From positions 1-64,000 of the forward strand of contig JAIXKS010000007.1 of assembly GCA_026928325.1 (NCBI GenBank): 64,000 nucleotides of DNA, in the 5' to 3' direction. Shown piece by piece: positions 1-8,817 of the stretch (positions are counted from its first letter, which is position 1; each line of letters begins with the position of its first letter). The notes under the pieces were generated by a model. The model did not search any database, had not been told where the DNA came from, and saw nothing but the letters and a program-made list of their open reading frames with translations. The position numbers and the translations under genes were made by a program. Origin of the DNA: Chitinophagales bacterium. GTDB taxonomy: Bacteria > Bacteroidota > Bacteroidia > Chitinophagales > Saprospiraceae.

Positions 1-42
1 TTAACTTTATTAATTTCAAAATCATCATAAATTTTATATATT

Positions 43-1713
43 ATGAAATCACTCAAACCATTTCTTTTGATATTATCTTGCATTATCATCTCTCTGAGTT
101 TAAATGCGCAACAACCTTACAAACCTAAATTCAAACAAGCCGACCCTGTATGGCAACATGTCTTAGTCAATCCGCTTTATGTTAATCAAAAAAATGATAA
201 CTATAGAGATAATGGTTATACATGTGTTACAACTCAAGTTAGTACAGAATTGCTCCTGGATAGTTTTTTAATCTCAGTTATTCCTACAATAAACGACTTT
301 ATTTGCCCAGAAGGTTTAATAGTCCAAAAAATCAATATTAGAACCGGAGAAGTAATCTGGAAAGACATTATTTATGATGCAACCATTGATAGCATCGGAT
401 GGGTTTCTTATCCCAAAATCATCTACAGAAGAAGTGATGGGAATATTGAGTTTTGTGCTAATAGAAAAATTATCAAGGATAATGTTCAAATTTACGATTA
501 CTCCTACAGAGCTGTATATGATTTTGAGACAGGACAAAGGACTTTGTATTATGATAAATCGAATAATGCAACATATCCTGATAAATTTTCCTCAACTAAT
601 GGAACATATTGGAGGTTAGTGGAAGACTCCTTGTATCTAAAGTCTTATTTATATTTTGAGGGTGCAGAAGAACCTCAAAGAGGTTTAAGTTTTTGCCTTG
701 TGAATGGTAGCCAAGATTCAATACAATATATCAAAACCATCCTGATGGACCCACAGATGCCCGTCCATCGCTTTACTTTCAGAGGTGTAAAAGGGGATAT
801 TGTCAATGATAGTATTTATGCTATTTTATTAAACTTACAAGCTCCCTGGGACAGCAGCTATTATGGTAAAAACATCTTGTATCTATTCAATTATAAAGAT
901 ATCAACAATATACATTTAGTGAAAGCCATAGATATTACTGATTATGCCATTTACGACGGGCGACCGGGTGGAGTGCCGGCTGGTGCTTTATATTTACGGG
1001 TTTTTAATGGAGATATTTTTGTTAATGATGTGTATTATGACTTTGAAGAAAGAGAACAGTTTAACTACTTACTAAAGCTGGATGACCATGGCAATATTTT
1101 GGATTATATCGATATTATCAAAACAAACGATGATTCATATTATGCACAATATATTCCTTTTTATATAACAGATACTTTAAAATTGTTTTGGGCTTACGAA
1201 TCAAAATACTCAAAAAAAGACCCTTCATTTGATATAGTAAAAATGAATGATAATAAGGAGATGGAATATGTAGCCTCCTTCTTTCCTATTGGAGATCAAG
1301 GAGAGTATTTTTCTCCTTTTAAGACAATTTTTAGAGATAATAAATTAATTGTTTTTGGTGTATATGGACTAGGAATAAGCAATGATGAAAACGGTTCACC
1401 CAGATACACTCAATATGTTTTGTCATTTGACATGGATGAACTAAAAAAGGGATCAACAATAGTCAAGACGTCTGACCCTATCGACATAGATCGGGAAGTA
1501 ATCGTTTATCCCAACCCTACAAGAGACAAATTTTACATCAAAGGTATAGACGATATCAAAAACATTGATATATTTGACAATCAAGGCAGAGCTTATCCTG
1601 TCCACTCGGGCGATTATGAAATGATAGACATTGAATCCTATCCGCCCGGTGTTTATTTTATAAAAATCGAAACAAAAGAAAGTTATAAAACATTAAAAGT
1701 CATCAAACAATAA
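43..1713 (+). CDS. Secreted protein with T9SS type A sorting domain
   Basis: The 556-residue product begins with a Sec signal peptide (Lys near the start, a hydrophobic stretch to about residue 20, then NAQ before the mature protein). It ends in a T9SS C-terminal domain: VYPNPTRDKFYIKG near residue 486, an IDIFDNQGR strand, and PPGVYFIKIET close to the end. The protein should cross the inner membrane by Sec and be exported and processed at the surface by the type IX system. The roughly 450-residue middle shows no enzyme motif I recognise; its alternating hydrophobic and aromatic strands suggest a beta-propeller-like fold, which is inference. The N-terminal part resembles the broken gene at 2895-6859 (INIRTGEVIWKD against LNLKTGAIKWQH), so the two are probably paralogues. 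The start is the only ATG before the signal peptide. A strong hairpin follows the stop. Confidence 0.85.
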   Translation: MKSLKPFLLILSCIIISLSLNAQQPYKPKFKQADPVWQHVLVNPLYVNQKNDNYRDNGYTCVTTQVSTELLLDSFLISVIPTINDFICPEGLIVQKINIRTGEVIWKDIIYDATIDSIGWVSYPKIIYRRSDGNIEFCANRKIIKDNVQIYDYSYRAVYDFETGQRTLYYDKSNNATYPDKFSSTNGTYWRLVEDSLYLKSYLYFEGAEEPQRGLSFCLVNGSQDSIQYIKTILMDPQMPVHRFTFRGVKGDIVNDSIYAILLNLQAPWDSSYYGKNILYLFNYKDINNIHLVKAIDITDYAIYDGRPGGVPAGALYLRVFNGDIFVNDVYYDFEEREQFNYLLKLDDHGNILDYIDIIKTNDDSYYAQYIPFYITDTLKLFWAYESKYSKKDPSFDIVKMNDNKEMEYVASFFPIGDQGEYFSPFKTIFRDNKLIVFGVYGLGISNDENGSPRYTQYVLSFDMDELKKGSTIVKTSDPIDIDREVIVYPNPTRDKFYIKGIDDIKNIDIFDNQGRAYPVHSGDYEMIDIESYPPGVYFIKIETKESYKTLKVIKQ

Positions 1714-1734
1714 AAAACAACCCATACTAATCAT

Positions 1735-1779
1735 ATATAAGCGATAGAGCAGCCTGCCGGCTTGCTCTATCGCTTATAT
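1735..1779 (+). repeat. Long 3' hairpin, copy 1 of a two-copy family
   Basis: Two perfect 16-bp arms (1735-1750 and 1764-1779, ATAAGCGATAGAGC core) enclose a 13-base loop that can itself pair (AGCC/GGCT). It starts 22 bases after the stop of the T9SS gene. There is no T-run after it, so it is not a classic intrinsic terminator, although it could stabilise the 3' end. A related hairpin lies at 52011-52056, reversed, after another T9SS gene. Confidence 0.75.
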
Positions 1780-1952
1780 GGTGGCGTTAGTGGTGATTGA
1801 AAACACAAAAGCGTAATAACATAATTATGAGTGCATTATCTTGACTTTGGAGTGTTAATCGGTGTCAATCCTTTAATTAAAACACTGGGTAGGTTTTTTA
1901 CCTGAGTATGTTTATACTCAAAAATTCTATTATACTTTTAAAATTAATCATA

Positions 1953-2822
1953 ATGAAAAAGGTTTTTAATTTTTTAATTTTGGGAACCTTTGTTTCCGCA
2001 ACTTTATTTGTATTCTCTTGTAATAAAAATGAGATTAAACAGGAGGTTGATTTTAAAACCATATCAAGTCAAGAGTTTTATCAAGTAGTTGATAAAGTTT
2101 TTTCAAAATTAAATATTGTAGTTAACCCTGTCAGAGAACAAAAAAATGATGTAAACAGAGGCGGAGACGAGCCAGTTATCCCTTGTGAACCTTTATTTAC
2201 AGTTCCTGAACCAGGTGTTACTTGTATTTCAAATATGGTGTCTCATACTATTGTGCTTCCAGCATCTGGATCAAGGCCCGCATGTAGTTATATGAATTTA
2301 AAATATAAACTAACTATATGCTATAATCCTACTCCACCAGTTGGCTCATCTTATTATACTTTTCATTTTAGTGATTTTGAGGCATTTCCGGGACTTTGCC
2401 CTGAATTCATTACTTGGTATAACGGTCTAAGTAATATAGATAAAGCTATTGAGCATGACAAATGGGAATTAGATGCATTTATAATTGAAGAACAATTAGT
2501 GGTAAAAAAGATTCTTTCAGATGCAGGTATGTTTAATTGTTATCAGTTTAATACAGCATCTTCGATATTGTATAAAAACATTTGTTATATAAGATGCTTA
2601 ATAACTGTGCCAGTTTGGCCAGGATTTAAAGTTCAAAATACATATTGTGGTTCACAATGTTGTCAAAGAACAACAGCATATTGCTTAAATGCTTCGGGTA
2701 TATTAGTTTACAAACCACCCGTTTACCAAACAGTTGGAGTCGGCTGTAATTCATTACCTATATGTCCGGAAGGTGGTTTACCATTAGGCCCTGGTACTTG
2801 TGGAGTATCTTGTGGAGAATAA
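1953..2822 (+). CDS. Cysteine-rich predicted lipoprotein, function unknown
   Basis: I do not recognise this family. The 289-residue protein starts with a lipoprotein signal: MKKV, a hydrophobic core, then a lipobox-like FVFSC with the lipidated Cys followed by NKNE. The frame is open 15 codons upstream (ATG at 1908), but the later ATG gives a proper signal peptide and is preferred. After the lipid Cys the mature part has 16 further cysteines, concentrated in the C-terminal 60 residues (YCGSQCC, YCLN, GCNS, ICPE, TCGVSCGE). That pattern suggests a disulfide-stabilised surface or periplasmic domain. It sits between a T9SS gene and a broken T9SS paralogue, which marks the region as accessory. 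Codon use is AT-rich, like its neighbours. Confidence 0.7.
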   Translation: MKKVFNFLILGTFVSATLFVFSCNKNEIKQEVDFKTISSQEFYQVVDKVFSKLNIVVNPVREQKNDVNRGGDEPVIPCEPLFTVPEPGVTCISNMVSHTIVLPASGSRPACSYMNLKYKLTICYNPTPPVGSSYYTFHFSDFEAFPGLCPEFITWYNGLSNIDKAIEHDKWELDAFIIEEQLVVKKILSDAGMFNCYQFNTASSILYKNICYIRCLITVPVWPGFKVQNTYCGSQCCQRTTAYCLNASGILVYKPPVYQTVGVGCNSLPICPEGGLPLGPGTCGVSCGE

Positions 2823-3300
2823 CATAACTAATTTTAATTGATTTAATTTTAGAGGAATGACGAAGCCCTCTATCTAAAATATAAAAAATATATAATGATG
2901 AATCAAATATTTAACTTAATCGTATTCTTGCTCAGTGCCTCATTGGTTAATGCACAATACCTGACTCCTGTAGCATTTGAGCAATCTCCAATATGGAGTC
3001 ATTATTCTTTAGTTCCAGAGTTGAATGATAGTTAGCAAGGATTTTATTTTTTTCCGGAATATATATGTAATAATGATCACGTTTATATATCAGGTAATAT
3101 AACTGACAACTTAATAATGCAAGGTGTTCTAACTGAATGTCTCAATCTCAAAACAGGAGCGATTAAATGGCAACATTCGGGATACACCAATGATATTACC
3201 AAAAGGTTTGCTGCGAAAAATATATTTATAAAAGATAATAACCCTTGAGTTCAACTAATAAATGCAACTTTTGGTAGGAAAGAAATAAGGGATAATTTTT

Positions 3301-3342
3301 TTCAGAAAAGAGAAGAGAAAAACTCTCCTCTCCTTTTCTGAA
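3301..3342 (+). terminator. Hairpin inside the IS30 left end, before the transposase
   Basis: Arms 3301-3318 and 3324-3342 (TTCAGAAAAG ... CTTTTCTGAA) pair almost completely, with one bulge and one mismatch. The hairpin lies between the left terminal repeat and the transposase start. It could block read-through transcription from outside the element, a known strategy in insertion sequences; that role is inference. Confidence 0.5.
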
Positions 3343-3387
3343 TGGTAAAATTTCCTCATTTTGCTCCTCGTCCAAAATTCGCAATAA

Positions 3388-4344
3388 ATGGGACATTTAA
3401 CCGTAGCACAAAGATACACAATTCAAGTATTAAAAGAAGAAGGTTTTTCACAAAGTGAAATAGCTAAAAGAATTAATCGGGATAAGTCAGTTGTGAGTAG
3501 AGAACTGAAAAGGAATTGTGACCAAAGAAGTGGTAAGTACAAAGCCGAATTGGCGGAAAGAAAATGTGCTAACAGGCATAAAACAAAAAAGAAGAAAATC
3601 AGATTTACCGCTGAAATTCAGGAAAATGTAGAAGAATTACTCCGACAAGATTACAGTCCGGAGCAAGTCGTAGGATTTTCTAAACTTCAAGGAGACGATT
3701 GCGTGTCAATAGAGCGAATTTACCAACATATTTGGTCAGACAAAAGACAGGGCGGCAATCTTTACACACACTTGCGGACAAAGGGCAAAAGATACCGTAA
3801 AAGAGGAGCTTCAAAGGATAAACGGGGGCAAATTCCTGATAAAGTAAGTATTGAAAATCGACCTAAAATAGTAGAAGAAAAAGTCAGAATAGGAGATGTG
3901 GAAATAGATTTAGTAATTGGGAAAAATCACAAAAGGGCAATATTGACGGCAAATGACAGGGTAACAGGAAAAGCAAAAATGGCATTATTAGAGTCAAAGT
4001 CATCGGAAGAGACCAAGCAAAAGGCAATTGAAATCCTTACAGAATGGAAGTCCTTTTTGAAAACCATTACCTCCGATAATGGAAAAGAATTTGCTTTACA
4101 CAAAGAAATCGCAACAGAATTGGAGATAGATTATTTCTTCGCAAGACCTTATCATAGTTGGGAAAGAGGAGCAAATGAAAACTTTAATGGGTTGGTAAGA
4201 CAGTATTTCCCAAAGAATTACGACTTTAATTTAATCACAAATGATGATATCGAATATGTAGAAGATAAACTAAACAATAGACCAAGAAAAAGATTTGGAT
4301 TTTTATCTCCAAATCAAGTACATTTGCATTTAGGGCATCTCTAA
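3388..4344 (+). CDS. IS30-family transposase, C-terminus replaced by IS5 sequence
   Basis: The 318-residue protein has the IS30 N-terminal helix-turn-helix (LTVAQRYTIQVLKEEGFSQ, then SEIAKRINRDKSVVSRELKRN). It also has a complete DDE catalytic core: Asp in GDVEIDLVIGK, Asp in ITSDNGKEF, and Glu in ANENFNGLVRQYFPK. It cuts and rejoins the element's ends. The last residues (GHL and the stop) come from the terminal repeat of the IS5 element inserted at 4333. If IS5 and one TTTA copy are removed, the frame continues INNDGKVAFMT and stops at 5639-5641, a typical Bacteroidota IS30 ending. So about 11 residues are lost. Activity may survive because the DDE triad is intact, but the element as a whole is now composite. 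Confidence 0.9.
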   Translation: MGHLTVAQRYTIQVLKEEGFSQSEIAKRINRDKSVVSRELKRNCDQRSGKYKAELAERKCANRHKTKKKKIRFTAEIQENVEELLRQDYSPEQVVGFSKLQGDDCVSIERIYQHIWSDKRQGGNLYTHLRTKGKRYRKRGASKDKRGQIPDKVSIENRPKIVEEKVRIGDVEIDLVIGKNHKRAILTANDRVTGKAKMALLESKSSEETKQKAIEILTEWKSFLKTITSDNGKEFALHKEIATELEIDYFFARPYHSWERGANENFNGLVRQYFPKNYDFNLITNDDIEYVEDKLNNRPRKRFGFLSPNQVHLHLGHL

Positions 4345-5601
4345 AAACTAAAAATCTACAAATATTTTAGAAATAAATTTGTATATCAAATTGTATGTTA
4401 GTATCTTGCGGTTTATATGAAGCGATTTAAGAGACATAAAGATTACGGATTTTTCGATCAAGATATTCGATTGAACAAACTAAGCCAATTGGGTGATCCG
4501 TTAGAAAAATTGAACACAGGAGTCGATTTTGAGCTATTTCGAGGTATTTTGGAAGATAATCTGACCAAATTAGCCAAAGGAAAAGGGGGCAGACCTCCTT
4601 ACGACTACGTTCTTATGTTCAAGATATTGATTTTGCAACGCTATTACAATTTATCGGACGATCAGGTGGAATATCAGATAAATGACCGAATGAGTTTTAT
4701 GCGTTTTTTGGATTTGACGATTGCCGATGATGTTCCGGACAGCAAAACGGTTTGGAATTTCAAGGAACAATTGGTTGATTTAGAACTGACCGAACCATTG
4801 TTTGACTTGTTTTTGAAAGAATTGGAAAGATTAGAATTAGTTGTAAACGAAGGAAAAATTGTGGATGCAAGTTTTGTTGAAGTTCCACGCCAACGAAACA
4901 GTAGAGACGAAAACGAACAAATCAAATCGGGAGAAATACCGGAAAGCTTCAAAGAAAATAATCACAAATTGGCACAAAAAGACACCGATGCCCGTTGGAC
5001 AAAGAAAAACAATGTGAGCTATTACGGTTACAAAAACCATATCAAGATAGATACCAAGAGTAAAATCATTACCAAATATATCGTAACCAATGCTTCTGTA
5101 CACGATTCGCAACCAACAGAAAGTTTATTGGACATTACCAAAGACCAAGGACAAGATTTTCATGCCGATAGTGCTTACACAGGACCGGAGCAGGAAAAAG
5201 TGATTGCTGATGCAGGAATGAACAACAAAGTTTGTGAAAAAGGCTACCGAAATCATCCACTAACAGAGGAAGAAAGGACATCGAATACAGAAAAATCAAG
5301 AATTCGTTCCAGAGTGGAGCATATTTTTGGATTTATGGAAAATAGTATGAACGGAATGTATGTTTACAATATTGGTATCAAACGTATTCAGGCTGTAGTC
5401 GGCTTGATGAATTTGACCTACAATATGTTTAGGAAAGTGCAATTAATGGGATAAGTGTGTCTTGTTGAGAATAAAATAAATTTTAATATGTTGATAATGA
5501 ATAACTTAACAAACTTAAGTAGGATTTAAAAACAAGTCAATCGATTAAAAAAATCGGGTCAAAATTTACTAATGAGAAATATTGGGTTTTTAGAGGTTCC
5601 C
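4333..5601 (+). mobile_element. IS5-family insertion sequence with 4-bp target duplication
   Basis: The terminal inverted repeats are GGGCATCTCTAAAAAC at 4333 and the complement of GTTTTTAGAGGTTCCC ending at 5601 (about 13 of 16 bases match). It is flanked by TTTA on both sides (4329-4332 and 5602-5605). Removing the 1,269-bp element and one TTTA restores the IS30 transposase frame exactly, which fixes both ends. Confidence 0.92.
4417..5454 (+). CDS. IS5-family transposase
   Basis: This 345-residue DDE transposase has the N-terminal domain typical of IS5 transposases (GGRPPYDYVLMFKILILQRY, then YNLSDDQVEYQINDRMSFMRF). The catalytic domain follows, with Asp in KIVDASFVEV, Asp in FHADSAYTGPE and Glu in RSRVEHIFGFMEN. 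The length is normal for the family and all three acidic residues are present, so it is probably functional. The gene lies fully inside the 4333-5601 element and reads in the same direction as the IS30 transposase it interrupts. A TTG or other upstream start is not needed, since the ATG is well placed after the left repeat. Confidence 0.93.
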   Translation: MKRFKRHKDYGFFDQDIRLNKLSQLGDPLEKLNTGVDFELFRGILEDNLTKLAKGKGGRPPYDYVLMFKILILQRYYNLSDDQVEYQINDRMSFMRFLDLTIADDVPDSKTVWNFKEQLVDLELTEPLFDLFLKELERLELVVNEGKIVDASFVEVPRQRNSRDENEQIKSGEIPESFKENNHKLAQKDTDARWTKKNNVSYYGYKNHIKIDTKSKIITKYIVTNASVHDSQPTESLLDITKDQGQDFHADSAYTGPEQEKVIADAGMNNKVCEKGYRNHPLTEEERTSNTEKSRIRSRVEHIFGFMENSMNGMYVYNIGIKRIQAVVGLMNLTYNMFRKVQLMG

Positions 5602-6878
5602 TTTAATTAATAATGACGGAAAAGTTGCATTTATGACTTGAATCCGCCACCTTATACTTCCTTTATTTATTAACAATGATGAACCCAATCAGTTTCCTTT
5701 TTATGGAAGGACTGTAAGAGGAGAGTACACTTTAGATATACAAAACGGAATTGTAATAGACAGTTTTTTTACAGATCAGAGGGATTCATCCATTAGAAGG
5801 CTCGGAAGTCCTCATACTTTATCAATATTTGGAAATGCTGAAGCGCATATTCTGCCTATAAATGATAGCACATTTTCTTATGTAAATGCTACCGCAGTTC
5901 CGACGTTTTCAAGATTTAAACAGATTACACTCGATAAATCAGGACATGCAATTGACAGTACACACATTGATTTGCCTGTACCTACTCAATATCATGAGTT
6001 GTATTCTAAAAAAATAGATGACAATAGACTTTTGTTGACGGGTTCGGGATATAAGGCAGGAGAAGATGAATTATCATTTTGTTATATTGCCGTAACTGAT
6101 TATCAATTAAATCCCATTTTAGATCCAATTGATATTGGCTCGGTGCTTCACAGCAAACCCGCTGACTTCAGATTAGAGTCTGTAAATAAGGACTTTTTTA
6201 TAGTTTTGGTAAGATTACCTGAAGGAGATGGTAAGTATGTAGTACTCGACTATACCGGAAAAAAAATTAGTGAGTACAAGGTCCGTACAGAAGATTTTCA
6301 AAAAGTGAGTTTTGGAAGGAGAGCAGCCATTTTGGGAGATAACCAATTTGTTTATGTAGATATTGAGTTTTTAAGTAATAAATATCAACTAAACTTTTAT
6401 ATCAATAACAGCACCAACGAAATGGTGCTGAAAAAGTCGGTTGTGACTACAAGCGAAAACGATAGAATAACCTTAATGCAATTGGGTATAACTCCGGATA
6501 AAAATATATTATTAAACTTTATTCACAATAACTATACTTTGAATCTTGATCCTATACCCAATTGGTCTTTGTGGACGCTCTTTGATCCTGTAGAACTTGG
6601 TCTTACTACTTCCACCAAAGACGAGCATATTACGAACAAACTTACCTTATATCCAAATCCAACCACCAACACCGTTACCATAGCAACCTTAGATGCGCCA
6701 GCTAAAGTCGAAATCTATGACCTCAACGGCAGCTTAGTTCAATCTGTACATAATGTAACCTCAGAAGTCAATATCGGCAACTTACCGTCAGGAGTCTATA
6801 TCTTAAATATAAAGAACAATCAACTCAATGAGCGGCATAAGATTATAAAAATGGAGTAAGAACACCCAATGTGGACAG

Positions 6879-6917
6879 CCGATAGACTATCAAAATCTGT
6901 CGGTTATCTTTTTTTTT
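6879..6917 (+). terminator. Intrinsic terminator after the broken T9SS gene
   Basis: Arms CCGATAG (6879-6885) and CTGTCGG (6897-6903) pair with one G-T wobble, followed by TTATC and a run of nine T (to about 6917). It lies 20 bases after the stop at 6859. The remaining sequence to 7170 is AT-rich and holds no gene. Confidence 0.7.
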
Positions 6918-7083
6918 GTTGATTTGTTGAATCGTTAATCTGCTGATCATTATCATTATAAAGTTACTAATAACACAATGCACAAAATATGTTTAAAAAT
7001 CAAAAAAATACCAAATTATTAAAACTTGATTTTCAGCTAATTACACATTATAAATAAAAAAATGTAAAAATATTTTTAACTCA

Positions 7084-7116
7084 GGCAACGTTTGGGTACC
7101 AAAAACAGGTATATAT
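7084..7116 (+). promoter_or_regulatory. Possible ECF-sigma promoter
   Basis: GGCAAC at 7084-7089 is followed after 19 bases by GTATATA (from 7109). No TAnnTTTG box is seen here. The spacing and the -35-like GGCAAC would fit an alternative-sigma promoter, and the operon it would serve encodes its own ECF sigma factor. This is inference from pattern only. Confidence 0.25.
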
Positions 7117-7170
7117 ATATAGAAGATAATAATTTTGAGATAAGATGCTTAAAGCATAAAAATAAAAAAA

Positions 7171-8805
7171 ATGAATACAATACGATTTTATCTAGTTTTG
7201 ACCATACTAATTATGATGTCTTGTCATCGAGATGATAGCGATATCTCGACCGATGTAGATATCATCATCGAAGATACCGAGCAGTCATTCGATAGTCACT
7301 TCATTGGTATCGTCCGGGACGCAGATGGCAGATCCTTGAGCGGTGTGACTGTCAAGGCTGGAGACGATGTCGTGCAGACCAGCGATAACGGCATCTTTAT
7401 CATGAAAAATATCCGGACCAGTAGTACAGCAACCTGGATCCGTTTGAGCAAGCATGGATTCTTTGATAAAGATGTATTTATTTCTAAGTCGTCTGGGCAG
7501 TTTTCAAATATCAGCGTAGAGTTGGAGCGAAAGGAAGATTTTATCGAATTTTCATCTGATACAGATCGACAGATTACTGTTTCAGACAAGATGACTCTTA
7601 TAATACCGGCGCATAACTTTAAGAACATGGATGGTACTTTGTATAACGGTACCATCCATCTATACACTTCTCACCATGCGCTCATGGGACAAGCACCTGT
7701 GCAGACTTTGAATTTCAGTAAGTCGATATTTCAAGACTTCCGATCCGTATCTTTATCTTTTGAGACACCGACAGGTAGCGCCTTGCAGATCATAGAGCCT
7801 ATCCAAGTGATGAGTGATTTTGAAAGTAGTAATGTAGCACTCCTAGATGCCGCAAAGAAAAAATGGATAGAAATCAAAACATCCGATAACCGATTTACAC
7901 TAGCGCAAAACACACCCATGCTATTTGGTAATGCTGTTAAGACCACCAGGTTAAAGACGAGATTAGTCAACGGTCAGGGAATGGGCGTATCCCTGGTTGA
8001 TATTGAATTAGAAGACGAGACTGGTACTATTTATACCGTTCAAGCAGATCAAAATGGATATGTGGAGACCTTTGTACCCGCAGGATCCAAGCTAATACTG
8101 AAGCTAAAAAGCCAATGTGGACAACTACTCAAAACGGAAGTACTCACTACAGATTATACGGAAGCAATAAACATGAAGGATATCACCATAGATGAAGCAC
8201 TTTTAACAACCATCCAAACTGATGCGCCCGCTTGTTCTGATCAACTGAATTATAATGATTTGGTAAACATTTATTTGAGTAGTAAAAATAAGGATTTTGC
8301 TTTATATCAATATGAAAGTAATCAAACCTTTGTTATTCCGACTTGTGAGGATATCCAGCAAGCTATTTTTTACAAAGCTAACGAAAGTGCGTTTTCTATC
8401 AGCTTTGGTGGCTACCAAAACCAACAATTAATCCAACTCGATGTGACACCTCTGTGTATAAATAAATTAGTAGGATATTATAAGATAGGTAATGTAGTAA
8501 AATATTTTGACAGCGATCAGTTTAGTATTTATTTTGAAAAATCTATTCCTGATAATCTAGTTATAAGTGACTTGAGCAACTTCGTGGTGTCCATACCAGA
8601 TGTCAAAGGTACCGGAAGTTATAAAGTGGATGCTATACTTATCCTTGATCCTGTAACCATAACCTGTTTTGACGAAGAATGTGTGGATATCAAGGTGGTA
8701 GTTAGTGCGCTTAATCAGCTCGGAGACCCAGTAAAAATTAGGTTTCATGGGTTTATATCCGGAACAGAAATAAGTGGAGAATTTGAAAACTTACTTTTAC
8801 AGTAG
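7171..8805 (+). CDS. Predicted lipoprotein with CarboxypepD_reg-like domain
   Basis: The 544-residue protein begins with a lipoprotein signal (hydrophobic stretch, then IMMSC with Cys at residue 18). Residues about 45-110 form a carboxypeptidase regulatory-like beta-sandwich (GIVRDADGRSLSGVTVKAGD, then TSDNGIFIMKNI). A second stretch of similar type is visible around 265-310 (VNGQGMGVSLVDIELEDETG). The rest is beta-rich with no catalytic motif seen. It is probably anchored in the outer membrane. It is the first gene of a tight run with an ECF sigma factor (12 bases later), a membrane protein and a T9SS protein. A role in a cell-surface or regulatory module is likely but not shown. Confidence 0.75.
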   Translation: MNTIRFYLVLTILIMMSCHRDDSDISTDVDIIIEDTEQSFDSHFIGIVRDADGRSLSGVTVKAGDDVVQTSDNGIFIMKNIRTSSTATWIRLSKHGFFDKDVFISKSSGQFSNISVELERKEDFIEFSSDTDRQITVSDKMTLIIPAHNFKNMDGTLYNGTIHLYTSHHALMGQAPVQTLNFSKSIFQDFRSVSLSFETPTGSALQIIEPIQVMSDFESSNVALLDAAKKKWIEIKTSDNRFTLAQNTPMLFGNAVKTTRLKTRLVNGQGMGVSLVDIELEDETGTIYTVQADQNGYVETFVPAGSKLILKLKSQCGQLLKTEVLTTDYTEAINMKDITIDEALLTTIQTDAPACSDQLNYNDLVNIYLSSKNKDFALYQYESNQTFVIPTCEDIQQAIFYKANESAFSISFGGYQNQQLIQLDVTPLCINKLVGYYKIGNVVKYFDSDQFSIYFEKSIPDNLVISDLSNFVVSIPDVKGTGSYKVDAILILDPVTITCFDEECVDIKVVVSALNQLGDPVKIRFHGFISGTEISGEFENLLLQ

Positions 8806-8817
8806 ATCATAAAGCAC

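Larger units (their letters stand above)
3247..5646 (+). mobile_element. IS30-family element, itself interrupted by an IS5-family element
   Basis: The ends are an imperfect inverted repeat of about 26 bp. The left is at about 3247-3272 and the right at about 5620-5645, sharing the core ATAAATGCAACTTTT and TTCAA. Removing the inner IS5 (4333-5601) and one 4-bp duplication gives about 1.13 kb, usual for IS30. The exact outer ends and the target duplication could not be fixed by eye. The element disrupts a T9SS gene. Confidence 0.8.
2895..6859 (+). pseudogene. T9SS sorting-domain gene broken by a stop codon and nested insertion sequences
   Basis: The 5' part starts with ATG ATG at 2895 and encodes a signal peptide (MMNQIFNLIVFLLSASLVNA). 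It then reads in one frame to an internal TAG at 3033-3035 and continues open (NLKTGAIKWQH) to about 3246. There an IS30-type element begins. Coding resumes after it, at about 5647, in a different frame, and runs to 6859. This C-terminal part has the YPNPTTNTVTI and PSGVYILNIK signature of a T9SS sorting domain. A TTG at 5972 could give a 295-residue fragment, but that would lack a signal peptide. The N-terminal half resembles the intact gene at 43-1713. The nonsense codon and the insertion are separate lesions. Function of the original protein is unknown beyond secretion. Confidence 0.85.

Noticed and set aside
3247-5646. Composite transposon with cargo
   Set aside because: No gene other than the two transposases lies inside; it is a simple nested insertion.
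5972-6859. Separate functional gene from TTG 5972
   Set aside because: The frame continues upstream to about 5647 as the rest of the interrupted T9SS gene, and there is no signal peptide at 5972.
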